From NCBI GenBank assembly GCA_023245355.1, contig JAHFKN010000001.1, positions 332,596-384,795 on the forward strand: 52,200 nt of DNA. The letters run 5' to 3'. The notes under the pieces are model-generated. The model had not been told where the DNA came from and searched no databases. It worked only from the letters and a program-made list of their open reading frames with translations. The position numbers and the translations under genes are program-made. This document shows, in pieces, positions 42,924 to 50,333 of the stretch (its first letter is position 1; every line of letters starts with the position of its first letter). The DNA is from Candidatus Gottesmanbacteria bacterium. GTDB taxonomy: Bacteria > Patescibacteriota > Microgenomatia > UBA10105 > UBA927.

Positions 42924-44036
42924 TCAGTTATTCTTCCAAATGACTTTGGAATACATGGTGTAATTCCAGATAAGCCCTATCCCGACACCGAGGATATAAA
43001 ACCAGCGGTATACGGACTCACCGAAAAACAGCGTGCCGATAGCAACCGTTCCGGACTGAATAAGCAGCGCGCCTAAACTGGTTGCATTAAACTGTACGAA
43101 TTTCGGAATCACCTTAAACCCCTGAATTCTTTTTCCGCGGAATGTCCAGTTATTATTCAGGAAAAAATTGGATATGATTGCGCATTCTGCCCCCAGCGCG
43201 CTGCCGAATACAGGGTGCACGCCGTTTTTCACAAGCAGTTCCAGAATAGTCGTGTTGATAATAAATCCGACGGTGCCTACCACGGCAAATTTGGCAAATG
43301 ATCCGTGCCGCAGCTGACGCATCCTTGCGGTGATAACGTAAAGCAGCACGTTACGGATATACTGCAACGGCGCAATCTTTGACCTGCCGAAACGACGGTC
43401 GGTAAATTTGATCGGCACTTCCCCTACGGTTGCTCCGGCAAGAATAGCATTATGAAGGAAAGCGATTTGGTACACATATCCGCTGTATTTTGATACTTTC
43501 TGCTTTACTAATTCAAAATATTTCTTTTTCAGCACGCGGTATCCGCCGGTCCAATCGTGTACGCGCGAGAATCCCAGCCCGTAGCGTACGATGGAATTTC
43601 CTACCACGCTGAAAATTTTGCGGTGTATTCCCCAGTTTTCCGGTATGGAGCCGCCGGGAATATACCGGCTTCCGACGACAAAATCCGCGCCGGAGGATAT
43701 TTTTTTGAAAAACTCAGGCAGGCTTGACGGATCATGGGATAAATCAGCGTCCATTTGTCCGATAATGTCCGCGTCCAATTCTTCTATGGCATACGTCATC
43801 CCCCGGAGAAGCGCTTTGCCCAAACCCTCTTTTTTCCCGCTCAACATCGTAACGTTCGGGTGAGTTTTGGCAAAATCCCGGACCTCATTCTGGGTTCCGT
43901 CGGGAGACGTATCGTCTACGACCAGCACGGTGAATGTATACCCTTTGATCGTACGGGTGACATCCACGAGCTTCGTCAGCATGGTTTTGATATTTTCCCG
44001 CTCGTTGTATGTCGGGAGAATGATGACAGCTTTCAT
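42924..44036 (-). CDS. Polyprenol-phosphate mannose/glucose synthase fused to a GtrA flippase-like domain
   Basis: This is a 370-residue two-domain protein. Residues 1-240 form a DPM1-like GT2: VIILPTYNERENI (4-16), VVDDTSPDGT (39-48), GKKEGLGKALLRG, QMDADLSHDP (94-103), VGSRYIPGGSIPENWG and DWTGGYRVLKKK. Residues about 247-368 form a GtrA domain with four membrane helices and the signature SNFFLNNNWTF (289-299). GtrA-type proteins are thought to carry polyprenyl-phosphate sugars across the membrane. The fusion would make the lipid-linked sugar and deliver it to the outside, as separate CsbB and GtcA or GtrB and GtrA do elsewhere. Neighbours are GT39 (downstream, 7 nt) and the GDP-mannose dehydratase-like gene (upstream, 21 nt). 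GDP-mannose is a likely donor, by inference. Confidence 0.9.
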   Translation of the reverse strand: MKAVIILPTYNERENIKTMLTKLVDVTRTIKGYTFTVLVVDDTSPDGTQNEVRDFAKTHPNVTMLSGKKEGLGKALLRGMTYAIEELDADIIGQMDADLSHDPSSLPEFFKKISSGADFVVGSRYIPGGSIPENWGIHRKIFSVVGNSIVRYGLGFSRVHDWTGGYRVLKKKYFELVKQKVSKYSGYVYQIAFLHNAILAGATVGEVPIKFTDRRFGRSKIAPLQYIRNVLLYVITARMRQLRHGSFAKFAVVGTVGFIINTTILELLVKNGVHPVFGSALGAECAIISNFFLNNNWTFRGKRIQGFKVIPKFVQFNATSLGALLIQSGTVAIGTLFFGESVYRWFYILGVGIGLIWNYTMYSKVIWKNN

Positions 44037-44057
44037 ATACGGGTGTGATGATAACCC

Positions 44058-45014
44058 TTAGACTCGTTCTCTCCAGTAGTTGAGAAGGTCCTCAGCAGTT
44101 TTGGTGAAGGGGACTTCCGGCTTCCAACCTGTTTTTGCAACAAATTTGGAATTATCACCGATCAGAATCGGTACATCGGAAGGCCGCATACGCTTGGGAT
44201 CCTGTTTAATTTCTACTTTCACCTTACTCATGCCGAGCATCATATTGAGCACATCCGCAATCTTTATCGACGTGCCCGTTGCGATGTTGTATACCTCACC
44301 CGGATCGCATTTTTCTACTGCCAGCAAATAGGCTCTCACCATATCGCGGACGTCCGTATAATCACGGCTTGCTTCCAGATTACCTACATAAATTACCGGC
44401 TCCTGTTTGCCTTTTTCGATAAGTGCGATTTGTTTTGCAAATGTTGACTCAGCAAACGTGTCACCGCGGCGGGGCCCGGTATGATTGAATCCCCGCGTTC
44501 TGATAATCTTCATCTTGTAGGATTCAAAATACTGGTATCCCAGATAATCCATCGCGAGTTTACTGACGGCATACGGAGAAAGCGGACGCAGCGGATTCGT
44601 TTCCTTGATCGGCACTTCATCTTCATGAACGAGTCCGTACTCCTCTGAAGAACATGCTATCTGGATGACCGGGTCAATACCGACCTGACGCACCGCCTCA
44701 AATACATTCGCGCTGCCGACGATATTTACCTCGAGCGTTACCGCGGGCGACCCCCAGGATGTCGGGACAAACGACTGGGCTGCCAGATGAAATATATAAT
44801 CCGGCTTTATCTTATTTATGGTTGTATACAGACTGTGACTGTCGAGTAAATCCGCATCCTCCAGCTGAAGCTTCGATTTGATGGCTTCAATATGATCCAT
44901 CTTGCTTCGGGGCCGGCTCAAACCGTATACCTCAAATCCCTGGCTCAGCAGCAATTCTGCCATGTGGCTGCCGACAAACCCTGCGATACCGGTGATCAAT
45001 GCTTTTTTAGCCAT
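44058..45014 (-). CDS. gmd: GDP-mannose 4,6-dehydratase-like extended SDR (Gmd or Rmd)
   Basis: This is a 318-residue extended short-chain dehydrogenase. It has the NAD(P)-binding GxxGxxG in TGIAGFVGSH (8-17), HLAAQSFVPTSW (76-87), the catalytic SSEEYG (122-127) and YAVSK (148-152). FNHTGPRRGDTFAES is close to the Gmd/Rmd wording, and YTDVRDMVRAY and DPKRMRPSDVP follow. In Gmd the Glu after the Ser pair and the YxxxK tyrosine perform dehydration of GDP-mannose. Rmd, the next enzyme in GDP-rhamnose synthesis, is very similar, so the choice between them is not certain. A perfect AAGGAGG lies 6 nt before the ATG. It is placed between the polyprenyl-phosphate GT2-GtrA gene and ugd. Confidence 0.78.
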   Translation of the reverse strand: MAKKALITGIAGFVGSHMAELLLSQGFEVYGLSRPRSKMDHIEAIKSKLQLEDADLLDSHSLYTTINKIKPDYIFHLAAQSFVPTSWGSPAVTLEVNIVGSANVFEAVRQVGIDPVIQIACSSEEYGLVHEDEVPIKETNPLRPLSPYAVSKLAMDYLGYQYFESYKMKIIRTRGFNHTGPRRGDTFAESTFAKQIALIEKGKQEPVIYVGNLEASRDYTDVRDMVRAYLLAVEKCDPGEVYNIATGTSIKIADVLNMMLGMSKVKVEIKQDPKRMRPSDVPILIGDNSKFVAKTGWKPEVPFTKTAEDLLNYWRERV

Positions 45015-45037
45015 ATGATTCCTCCTTAAAAAAATTA

Positions 45038-46333
45038 TTACATTCTTCCGACGCCGTAATACATAAATCCGAGCTCCCGCAAACGAGTGGGCTCGTAAAT
45101 ATTCCTGCCATCAAATAATACCAGATGTTTCATGCCTTTGGCTAGACGGACAAGATCTATTTGCCGGAACTCGTTCCACTCGGTGACAATCGCGACCGCA
45201 TCTGCCCCGTTTGCCGCATCATACGGGTCTTTTGCGAATACGATGCCGTGCGGCAGTTTTGCTTTTGCCTTTTCCATGGCAATCGGATCGAACACCCGGA
45301 TACTTGCGCCCTTGTCCAGAAGCGAGTTAACGATATCTATGGACGGCGCCTCCCGCATATCGTCCGTATCCGGCTTGAATGCAAGTCCCAGGACAGCAAT
45401 GGTTTTCCCCTTCACCGATTTGAAATGGCGGGTAATTTTATCTACGAAATTATTTCTCGCTTCCATATTTACCTCATGCACGGACTTGAGAAGCTTAAAG
45501 TCGTATCCGAATTCGCCTGCGATGGCAATAAGTGCCTTCACGTCTTTGGGAAAACAACTGCCGCCGTATCCTACTCCCGGATACAGGAAGCTTCTCCCGA
45601 TGCGCTTATCAAGTCCCACCCCCTCCAGCACGCGCTCCACATCCGCGCCCACTTTTTCTGCCAAGAATCCGATCGCGTTGGCAAATGATATTTTGGTTGC
45701 CAGCATCGAGTTAGATGCGTATTTGATAAGTTCCGCGGTTTCCACGTTGCACAGCACCTGTTTGCCGTCGATCGATTTGTGCAGTTCGACTAAAATATCG
45801 CGCGCCCTGTCGGAATTGGTTCCGATGACGACACGGTCGGGATGCAATGTATCAGATAGCCCCGTGCCTTCACGCAAAAACTCAGGACATGACGCAATGG
45901 CAAATGAGGATCCTTCCGGTTTATGACGGTTCACAATTTCCGACACTTTCCTGCCGGTACCCGGGGGGACGGTACTTTTCGTGACCACGACTTTGTACCC
46001 GACCAGTGATTTACCGATCTCTTCCGCTGCGGCAAATACCTGGCTCAAATCCGCCTCGCCGCTTGTTTTGGACGGCGTGCCTACGGCGATAAACACAACC
46101 TGAGATGCGGCAATCCCTTCTTTATAATCCAATGTAAATTTGAGCCTGCCTGCGGCAAGATTTCTTTTGAGCAGTTCGTCCAAGCCCGGCTCGTAGATAA
46201 GCGGATCGCCTTTTTTCAGACGCTCAATTTTTTCTTTTGTTCTGCCCACAACCCATACGGTATTGCCCAAATCCGCAAATACTGCTGCGGTAACAAGGCC
46301 CACATACCCGTGTCCGATAAACGAAATGGTCAT
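45038..46333 (-). CDS. ugd: UDP-glucose 6-dehydrogenase
   Basis: This is a 431-residue nucleotide-sugar dehydrogenase of normal length. The NAD-binding motif is FIGHGYVGLVTA (5-16). Catalytic signatures are STVPPGTG (120-127), CPEFLREGTG (149-158), ELIKYASNSM with K204 and N208, and YGGSCFPKDV with the thioester-forming Cys260. GLAFKPDTDDMREAPS is the C-terminal-domain motif. It oxidises UDP-glucose twice to UDP-glucuronate; some close relatives use GDP-mannose, but the overall wording fits Ugd. It begins after a 72-bp gap with a -10 box 9 nt from its ATG and no Shine-Dalgarno, so it may be the head of a transcript covering the genes down to about 39408. Confidence 0.92.
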   Translation of the reverse strand: MTISFIGHGYVGLVTAAVFADLGNTVWVVGRTKEKIERLKKGDPLIYEPGLDELLKRNLAAGRLKFTLDYKEGIAASQVVFIAVGTPSKTSGEADLSQVFAAAEEIGKSLVGYKVVVTKSTVPPGTGRKVSEIVNRHKPEGSSFAIASCPEFLREGTGLSDTLHPDRVVIGTNSDRARDILVELHKSIDGKQVLCNVETAELIKYASNSMLATKISFANAIGFLAEKVGADVERVLEGVGLDKRIGRSFLYPGVGYGGSCFPKDVKALIAIAGEFGYDFKLLKSVHEVNMEARNNFVDKITRHFKSVKGKTIAVLGLAFKPDTDDMREAPSIDIVNSLLDKGASIRVFDPIAMEKAKAKLPHGIVFAKDPYDAANGADAVAIVTEWNEFRQIDLVRLAKGMKHLVLFDGRNIYEPTRLRELGFMYYGVGRM

Positions 46334-46342
46334 AATCTAGCT

Positions 46343-46348
46343 AGTATA
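46343..46348 (-). promoter_or_regulatory. -10 element of a nearly leaderless promoter upstream of ugd
   Basis: The minus strand reads TATACT, one mismatch from consensus, and ends 9 nt before the ugd ATG at 46333. Transcription would begin about 3 nt upstream of the start codon. TGTACA at 46366-46371, 17 nt upstream, could serve as a poor -35. No ribosome-binding site lies in between. The rest of the 72-bp gap (46334-46405) holds a GGGCCC palindrome and nothing else I recognise. Confidence 0.45.
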
Positions 46349-46405
46349 CGAAAAATATTGGTGGCTGTACAGAGTGCCGGGCCCAAAATAGCCGCGACGC
46401 AATAC

Positions 46406-47287
46406 TCATGCGGCGCCGGAATCTTCCGACTGTTTTACCTGAGTAATTCCGTCATCAAATCCTCTCATAGTCACGCCCAATGCGCGTATTTTGTCATTTA
46501 CCAGCACCGCATACTGCGGGGCGGGAGCGCGATTGGCAAAATACTCCGCAAATGTCGTCGGTTTGACAAGCGACTCGGGATATCCGTACACTTGCGCAAT
46601 TTTTTTTGCGGCATCAAACGGGGAAATTGCCTGACTCCCGACCACATGATAGATGCCCCTGGCATCGGCAGATATAAGCGTATCGACAGCCGTTGCTATG
46701 TCGTCGATAAATGTCGGGACGAACAGCTGATCAGCGGGAGCGATAATTTCCTGACCGGAGATAAAACGCTCCAGCATTTTATGGGCGAAATCTTTTTTTC
46801 CCACGGGATGCGCGCGATAGGGATTTGATATCCGTATAACCAGTCCCTTTTCACCGAGCGCTAACACCCGCTTGGCTCCCTCGGATTTTGTGACAGCATA
46901 CCAACCCAGCGGATGTACGGAATCTTCTTCGGTATAGGACTGCTTTGTGCCGTCGAATGCATAATCCGTATCAACATACAAAAGCCGCTTGCCGGATCTG
47001 ACACATGCTTCGATGATGTATTCCGTTGCGGTGACATTTACCTTCCATGCGGCACTTTGTTCTCCGAGCGTCTTCTCGGCTTCAGCACCCTGTACGTTCG
47101 TATACGCAGCTAAATGCAGTACCCAGGAAGCCTTTGTATCGCCGGTAATCCGGGAAATAATATCGTCGCGGTTTGTGATATCGACACCGTTTTCGAGACT
47201 GTAATTTTCAAACTCGTGCTTCGGGGAAAGAAGTTCCACGATTCTTGATCCGACCAATCCTGACAATCCGGTTCCGAGTATTCTCAT
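46406..47287 (-). CDS. rmlD: dTDP-4-dehydrorhamnose reductase-like protein (RmlD family)
   Basis: This is a 293-residue extended SDR from the ATG at 47287, which overlaps the rmlB stop (ATGA); the longer frame would lie inside rmlB. Motifs are ILGTGLSGLVGSR (3-15), HLAAYTNV (58-65), YVDTDYAFDGTK (104-115, RmlD consensus STDYVFDG) and YAVTKSEGAK with the catalytic Y130 and K134. RmlD reduces dTDP-4-keto-L-rhamnose to dTDP-L-rhamnose with NAD(P)H. The adjacent rmlB and rmlA support this pathway, but no rmlC epimerase is present in the window. Without it the product could be another dTDP-6-deoxyhexose. The wording is somewhat diverged (GLSG, DTDYAFDG), so I call it RmlD-like. Confidence 0.82.
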   Translation of the reverse strand: MRILGTGLSGLVGSRIVELLSPKHEFENYSLENGVDITNRDDIISRITGDTKASWVLHLAAYTNVQGAEAEKTLGEQSAAWKVNVTATEYIIEACVRSGKRLLYVDTDYAFDGTKQSYTEEDSVHPLGWYAVTKSEGAKRVLALGEKGLVIRISNPYRAHPVGKKDFAHKMLERFISGQEIIAPADQLFVPTFIDDIATAVDTLISADARGIYHVVGSQAISPFDAAKKIAQVYGYPESLVKPTTFAEYFANRAPAPQYAVLVNDKIRALGVTMRGFDDGITQVKQSEDSGAA

Positions 47288-48300
47288 GCTGTGTGGGTAT
47301 ACTGTTTGGCATAATACTGGGCATATGCGCCGCTTTTTACCCGCTTCCACCACTCTTCGTGGTCCATGTACCAGCGCACGGTTTTTTCTAGCCATGTGTC
47401 AAAGTCATGCTCCGGTTTCCAGCCCAATTCGTTATAAATTTTTGCCCAGTCGATTGCATACCTGCGGTCATGTCCCGGCCGGTCTTTCACATATTCAATC
47501 TCGCTTTCATTTTTTCCCATCAGGGCGAGAATTTTCCGGATGATACTTAAGTTGTTCACGTCCTCTGTCAGTCCTCCGATACAGTATGTTTCTCCTACCT
47601 TTCCGCGGGAGAGCACGGCATCGATAGCGCGGCAATGATCATCAACATACAGCCAGTCCCGCACATACAGACCGTCTCCGTAGACCGGAACCTTTTTTCC
47701 TTCGATAAGATTGGTTATAGCCAGAGGGATAAGCTTTTCAGGAAACTGGAACGGGCCATAATTATTGGAACAGTTGGTAATTGTGACGGGCAACCCGAAC
47801 GTATGATGATATGCGCGGACTAAATGGTCGCTTCCGGCCTTACTTGCAGAGTACGGACTCCGCGGGTCATAGAGCGTCTGTTCATTAAATTTTTCCGTAC
47901 CTTGAAGCGTGAGCGAACCGAACACCTCGTCAGTCGAAACATGATGAAACCGCTTCACGTTGGCTTTGAGCGCCGCGTCCAGCAATACCTGCGTACCGAC
48001 CACGTTTGTCATGACAAACGGAGCAGCTTCCAGAATCGACCGGTCCACGTGACTTTCCGCGGCAAGATGCACGACCGTGTCGATTCCTTTCATAACGTGC
48101 GTGGCTTGCTCTGCGTTACAGATATCTCCCCGGACAAAGGTATACCCGGGATTTTTTTCGACTGACGCAAGGTTCTCCAGATTCCCGGCGTACGTAAGCT
48201 TGTCAAAGTTTACGATCTCATCTTCGGGATGAGCCGTAAGCCAGTACATGATAAAGTTAGCGCCGATAAATCCGGCTCCGCCGGTTACAAGTAATCGCAT
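47284..48300 (-). CDS. rmlB: dTDP-glucose 4,6-dehydratase
   Basis: The start is the ATG at 48300, overlapping the rmlA stop by one base (TAATG). The frame is open further, but only into rmlA. The 338-residue protein is a typical RmlB: LLVTGGAGFIGANFI (3-17), VVHLAAESHVDRSI (76-89), HVSTDEVFGSL (120-130) with T123, D124 and E125, and YSASKAGSDHLVRAY with Y150 and K154. RPGHDRRYAID and NNYGPFQFPEKLIP are also family hallmarks. It converts dTDP-glucose to dTDP-4-keto-6-deoxyglucose using bound NAD. Together with rmlA upstream and the rmlD-like gene downstream it forms a coupled dTDP-sugar operon. Confidence 0.95.
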   Translation of the reverse strand: MRLLVTGGAGFIGANFIMYWLTAHPEDEIVNFDKLTYAGNLENLASVEKNPGYTFVRGDICNAEQATHVMKGIDTVVHLAAESHVDRSILEAAPFVMTNVVGTQVLLDAALKANVKRFHHVSTDEVFGSLTLQGTEKFNEQTLYDPRSPYSASKAGSDHLVRAYHHTFGLPVTITNCSNNYGPFQFPEKLIPLAITNLIEGKKVPVYGDGLYVRDWLYVDDHCRAIDAVLSRGKVGETYCIGGLTEDVNNLSIIRKILALMGKNESEIEYVKDRPGHDRRYAIDWAKIYNELGWKPEHDFDTWLEKTVRWYMDHEEWWKRVKSGAYAQYYAKQYTHTA

Positions 48301-49049
48301 TACAGTTTCCCCTGTTTGACTAATTCGGCAACCTGGATATTTGCCTGTAATAATTCGTCGTGCGACGTGCCTGCATCCACCCACCAGTCTATCGTTTCAC
48401 AAAGAAGCGACTGCTCTTTGAGGTAGATATTGTTAAGATCCGTCACTTCGAGTTGTCCGCGTGCGGACGGCTCAAGATTCCGGGTGAAATCAAACACCCG
48501 CTGATCATAGACATAGATTCCCGTCTGCGCGACATCGGATTTGGGATTCTCCGGTTTTTCCTCGATGCTCAGCACTTTTCCGTCTTTATCCATTTCTATG
48601 ACTCCGTACTGTTGCGCCAGTTTCTCTCGGCGCACCCCGAATACCATGGCTCCCTTTTTGTCCCGTTCCAGCACCGATTCAAACCGGGCTATAGAGGCGG
48701 TGAGATCGAAGTTAAATATATTGTCTCCCAGGATAACCAAAATCGGCTCTTTGCGGGCAAATTCTTCCGCAAGCTTGAGTCCGTCCGCAATTCCTCCGGT
48801 AGGATTCTGCTGAATTGCGTAATAGAGGCGCAAACCGAATTCTTCTCCGGACAAAAGCAAATTGGCGAAATCCCCGACATGTCCGCCGCTTGTGATAAGC
48901 AGCACTTCTTTGATACCGGTGCGCTTCATCATCTCCAGCGGATAATAAATCATCGGTTTGTTGTACACCGGCAGAAGATGCTTGTTGGTGACTGACGTAA
49001 GCGGCCGAAGCCTTGTGGCAAGTCCTCCGGCGAGTATGACACCTTTCAT
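48300..49049 (-). CDS. rmlA: Glucose-1-phosphate thymidylyltransferase, short form
   Basis: This is a 249-residue sugar-phosphate nucleotidyltransferase. The N-terminal pyrophosphorylase loop is LAGGLATRLRPLT (6-18), followed by NKHLLPVYNKPMIYYPLE, IQQNPTGGIADGLKLAE, ILGDNIF and EEKPENPKSDVAQTGIYVYD. These are RmlA features. The protein lacks the roughly 40 C-terminal residues of the E. coli enzyme (about 290 residues) that contribute to its allosteric site. Such short forms are common in archaea and CPR-like genomes. It should make dTDP-glucose (possibly UDP-glucose) from the sugar phosphate and NTP. AAAGGAG lies 8 nt before the ATG. It leads the rmlA-rmlB-rmlD set. Confidence 0.9.
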   Translation of the reverse strand: MKGVILAGGLATRLRPLTSVTNKHLLPVYNKPMIYYPLEMMKRTGIKEVLLITSGGHVGDFANLLLSGEEFGLRLYYAIQQNPTGGIADGLKLAEEFARKEPILVILGDNIFNFDLTASIARFESVLERDKKGAMVFGVRREKLAQQYGVIEMDKDGKVLSIEEKPENPKSDVAQTGIYVYDQRVFDFTRNLEPSARGQLEVTDLNNIYLKEQSLLCETIDWWVDAGTSHDELLQANIQVAELVKQGKL

Positions 49050-49068
49050 AGGTAAAACTCCTTTCTTC

Positions 49069-49317
49069 TTATACAGCCAATGTCATGAGCAGTACGATGG
49101 CTATCAAACCCACGAGCACATATTCTATCACAACACGGGAATGCAGATCCCCGGACAGCGCGTGATGGATAATTCCCCAGGCGACGTACGCTGCGGCCGT
49201 AATACTCCCGATAATAAGCTGCAGATTTACATTTCCCCGCGCAGACCAGAGCGTCAGGGTACCTCCGATTAAAATACAAAAAAGCACAAGCGTGTGCAGC
49301 AGATTGGTTTGTTTCAT
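49069..49317 (-). CDS. Small three-helix membrane protein of unknown function
   Basis: This 82-residue protein begins MKQTNLLHTLVLFCILIGG. It has three hydrophobic segments (about 8-24, 32-50 and 62-81), with a HHALSGDLHSR loop between the second and third. I do not recognise a family. It overlaps the CAP-domain gene by 4 nt (ATGA at 49314-49317) and is followed 19 nt later by rmlA, so it is a real, co-transcribed gene rather than a chance frame. It may be a membrane partner of the CAP protein; that is inference from adjacency only. Confidence 0.7.
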   Translation of the reverse strand: MKQTNLLHTLVLFCILIGGTLTLWSARGNVNLQLIIGSITAAAYVAWGIIHHALSGDLHSRVVIEYVLVGLIAIVLLMTLAV

Positions 49318-50276
49318 AAGAGTGTCCCCCGTACCAAGCTCAACCCGCCGACGATAATAGTACCCAAAAACAGAATGTGCGCCAGATTATGGCCGACCAG
49401 ACGCACAACCCGTTTGCGGTTTACGACAAACGCATCCACAGCCAAAAGCCCGATCAACACCCCTACGACCACGAATGCCACGGTGCTTGTGAGGGAAGAA
49501 ATATTGATTTTCGGCGTATTTATAACCTGCTCAAACGAAGTATTGGGCACAAACGACGGGAGCAGGGCGATGACGGGATTCTGCTGTACCGGCTTTTCGG
49601 CTTCTGCCGCAGGCTCCGTAGGAACCACGGTCACCGGTTGTAACCCGGGCTCGGCTGCAGGGGCAGGGGCGGCTGCCTGTGCTTTCGGAATTTGCGCAAT
49701 CGGTGACGCATTGGTCGTACCGAACATCTGAACGACGAGCGTCGTTTCCTCACCGGACAATATACCGTTTACCACGGCAAACCCCACGTCACGGTATCCG
49801 GCTTTGACAATATTTGCCTTATGCGTCGGGCTGTTCATCCATGCGTCCACGACACCGCTGCTCGTTTGAAAATTCTTAGCCAGATTTTCTCCGGCCAGGG
49901 TATACCGGTATCCGGCTGAAATGACAAAATCCCACGGGGTTTTTCCGAGCGGACTATTATGCGCCCAGTAATTATTCGCAAACATGTCTGCAGCTTTGGC
50001 TGCTGCTGCCTGAGACAGCGCACTGTTGAGCGTCAAAGGATCCAGCCCCGCTTCTTTACGCCTGGCATTGGTCGCGTCCAGAAGCTGCTCAACCCGGATA
50101 TCCGTCGCATACCCTAAGACATCGGGCGCTTTCTCATGAAAAAACCGTATACCGAGGTTAAATACAGCCAGAAGCAACACGTACGCAAAAAGCGCTTCGT
50201 GATGAAGTGCTTTCGCGCGGTGATTGTTCCCTTCATGAGGAACTAACCAATGATGGAGCATGCGGAGTAGTCGCAT
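49314..50276 (-). CDS. Membrane-anchored CAP (SCP/PR1-like) domain protein
   Basis: I chose the ATG at 50276 because GGTGGAG lies about 9 nt upstream; longer starts (ATG 50294, TTG 50312) have no good site. The 320-residue protein has a membrane segment at about 28-46 and then a CAP domain at about 63-187. LLDATNARRKEAGLDPLTLN, WAHNSP (H106), AGENLA (E130) and WMNSPTHKANI (H152) supply the conserved His and Glu residues. A Pro/Ala-rich linker at about 196-240 follows, and two more membrane helices lie at about 264-284 and 299-315. The CAP domain thus sits outside the cell, anchored on both sides. Bacterial CAP proteins are secreted and linked to envelope or lipid interactions; the specific role is unknown. 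Confidence 0.88.
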   Translation of the reverse strand: MRLLRMLHHWLVPHEGNNHRAKALHHEALFAYVLLLAVFNLGIRFFHEKAPDVLGYATDIRVEQLLDATNARRKEAGLDPLTLNSALSQAAAAKAADMFANNYWAHNSPLGKTPWDFVISAGYRYTLAGENLAKNFQTSSGVVDAWMNSPTHKANIVKAGYRDVGFAVVNGILSGEETTLVVQMFGTTNASPIAQIPKAQAAAPAPAAEPGLQPVTVVPTEPAAEAEKPVQQNPVIALLPSFVPNTSFEQVINTPKINISSLTSTVAFVVVGVLIGLLAVDAFVVNRKRVVRLVGHNLAHILFLGTIIVGGLSLVRGTLL

Positions 50277-50333
50277 ATATCTATACTCCACCATACGGCC
50301 CCTGTCCTGCAAGTGGGTAGAGCTGATTTACTC

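Noticed and set aside
45132-45926. A 264-codon open frame on plus antisense to ugd
   Set aside because: The Ser/Thr/Pro-rich composition mirrors codon bias of the true gene, which has all UDP-glucose dehydrogenase motifs.
48360-48995. A 211-codon open frame on plus antisense to rmlA
   Set aside because: It has no domain signal, and rmlA on the minus strand is complete with its own AAAGGAG site.
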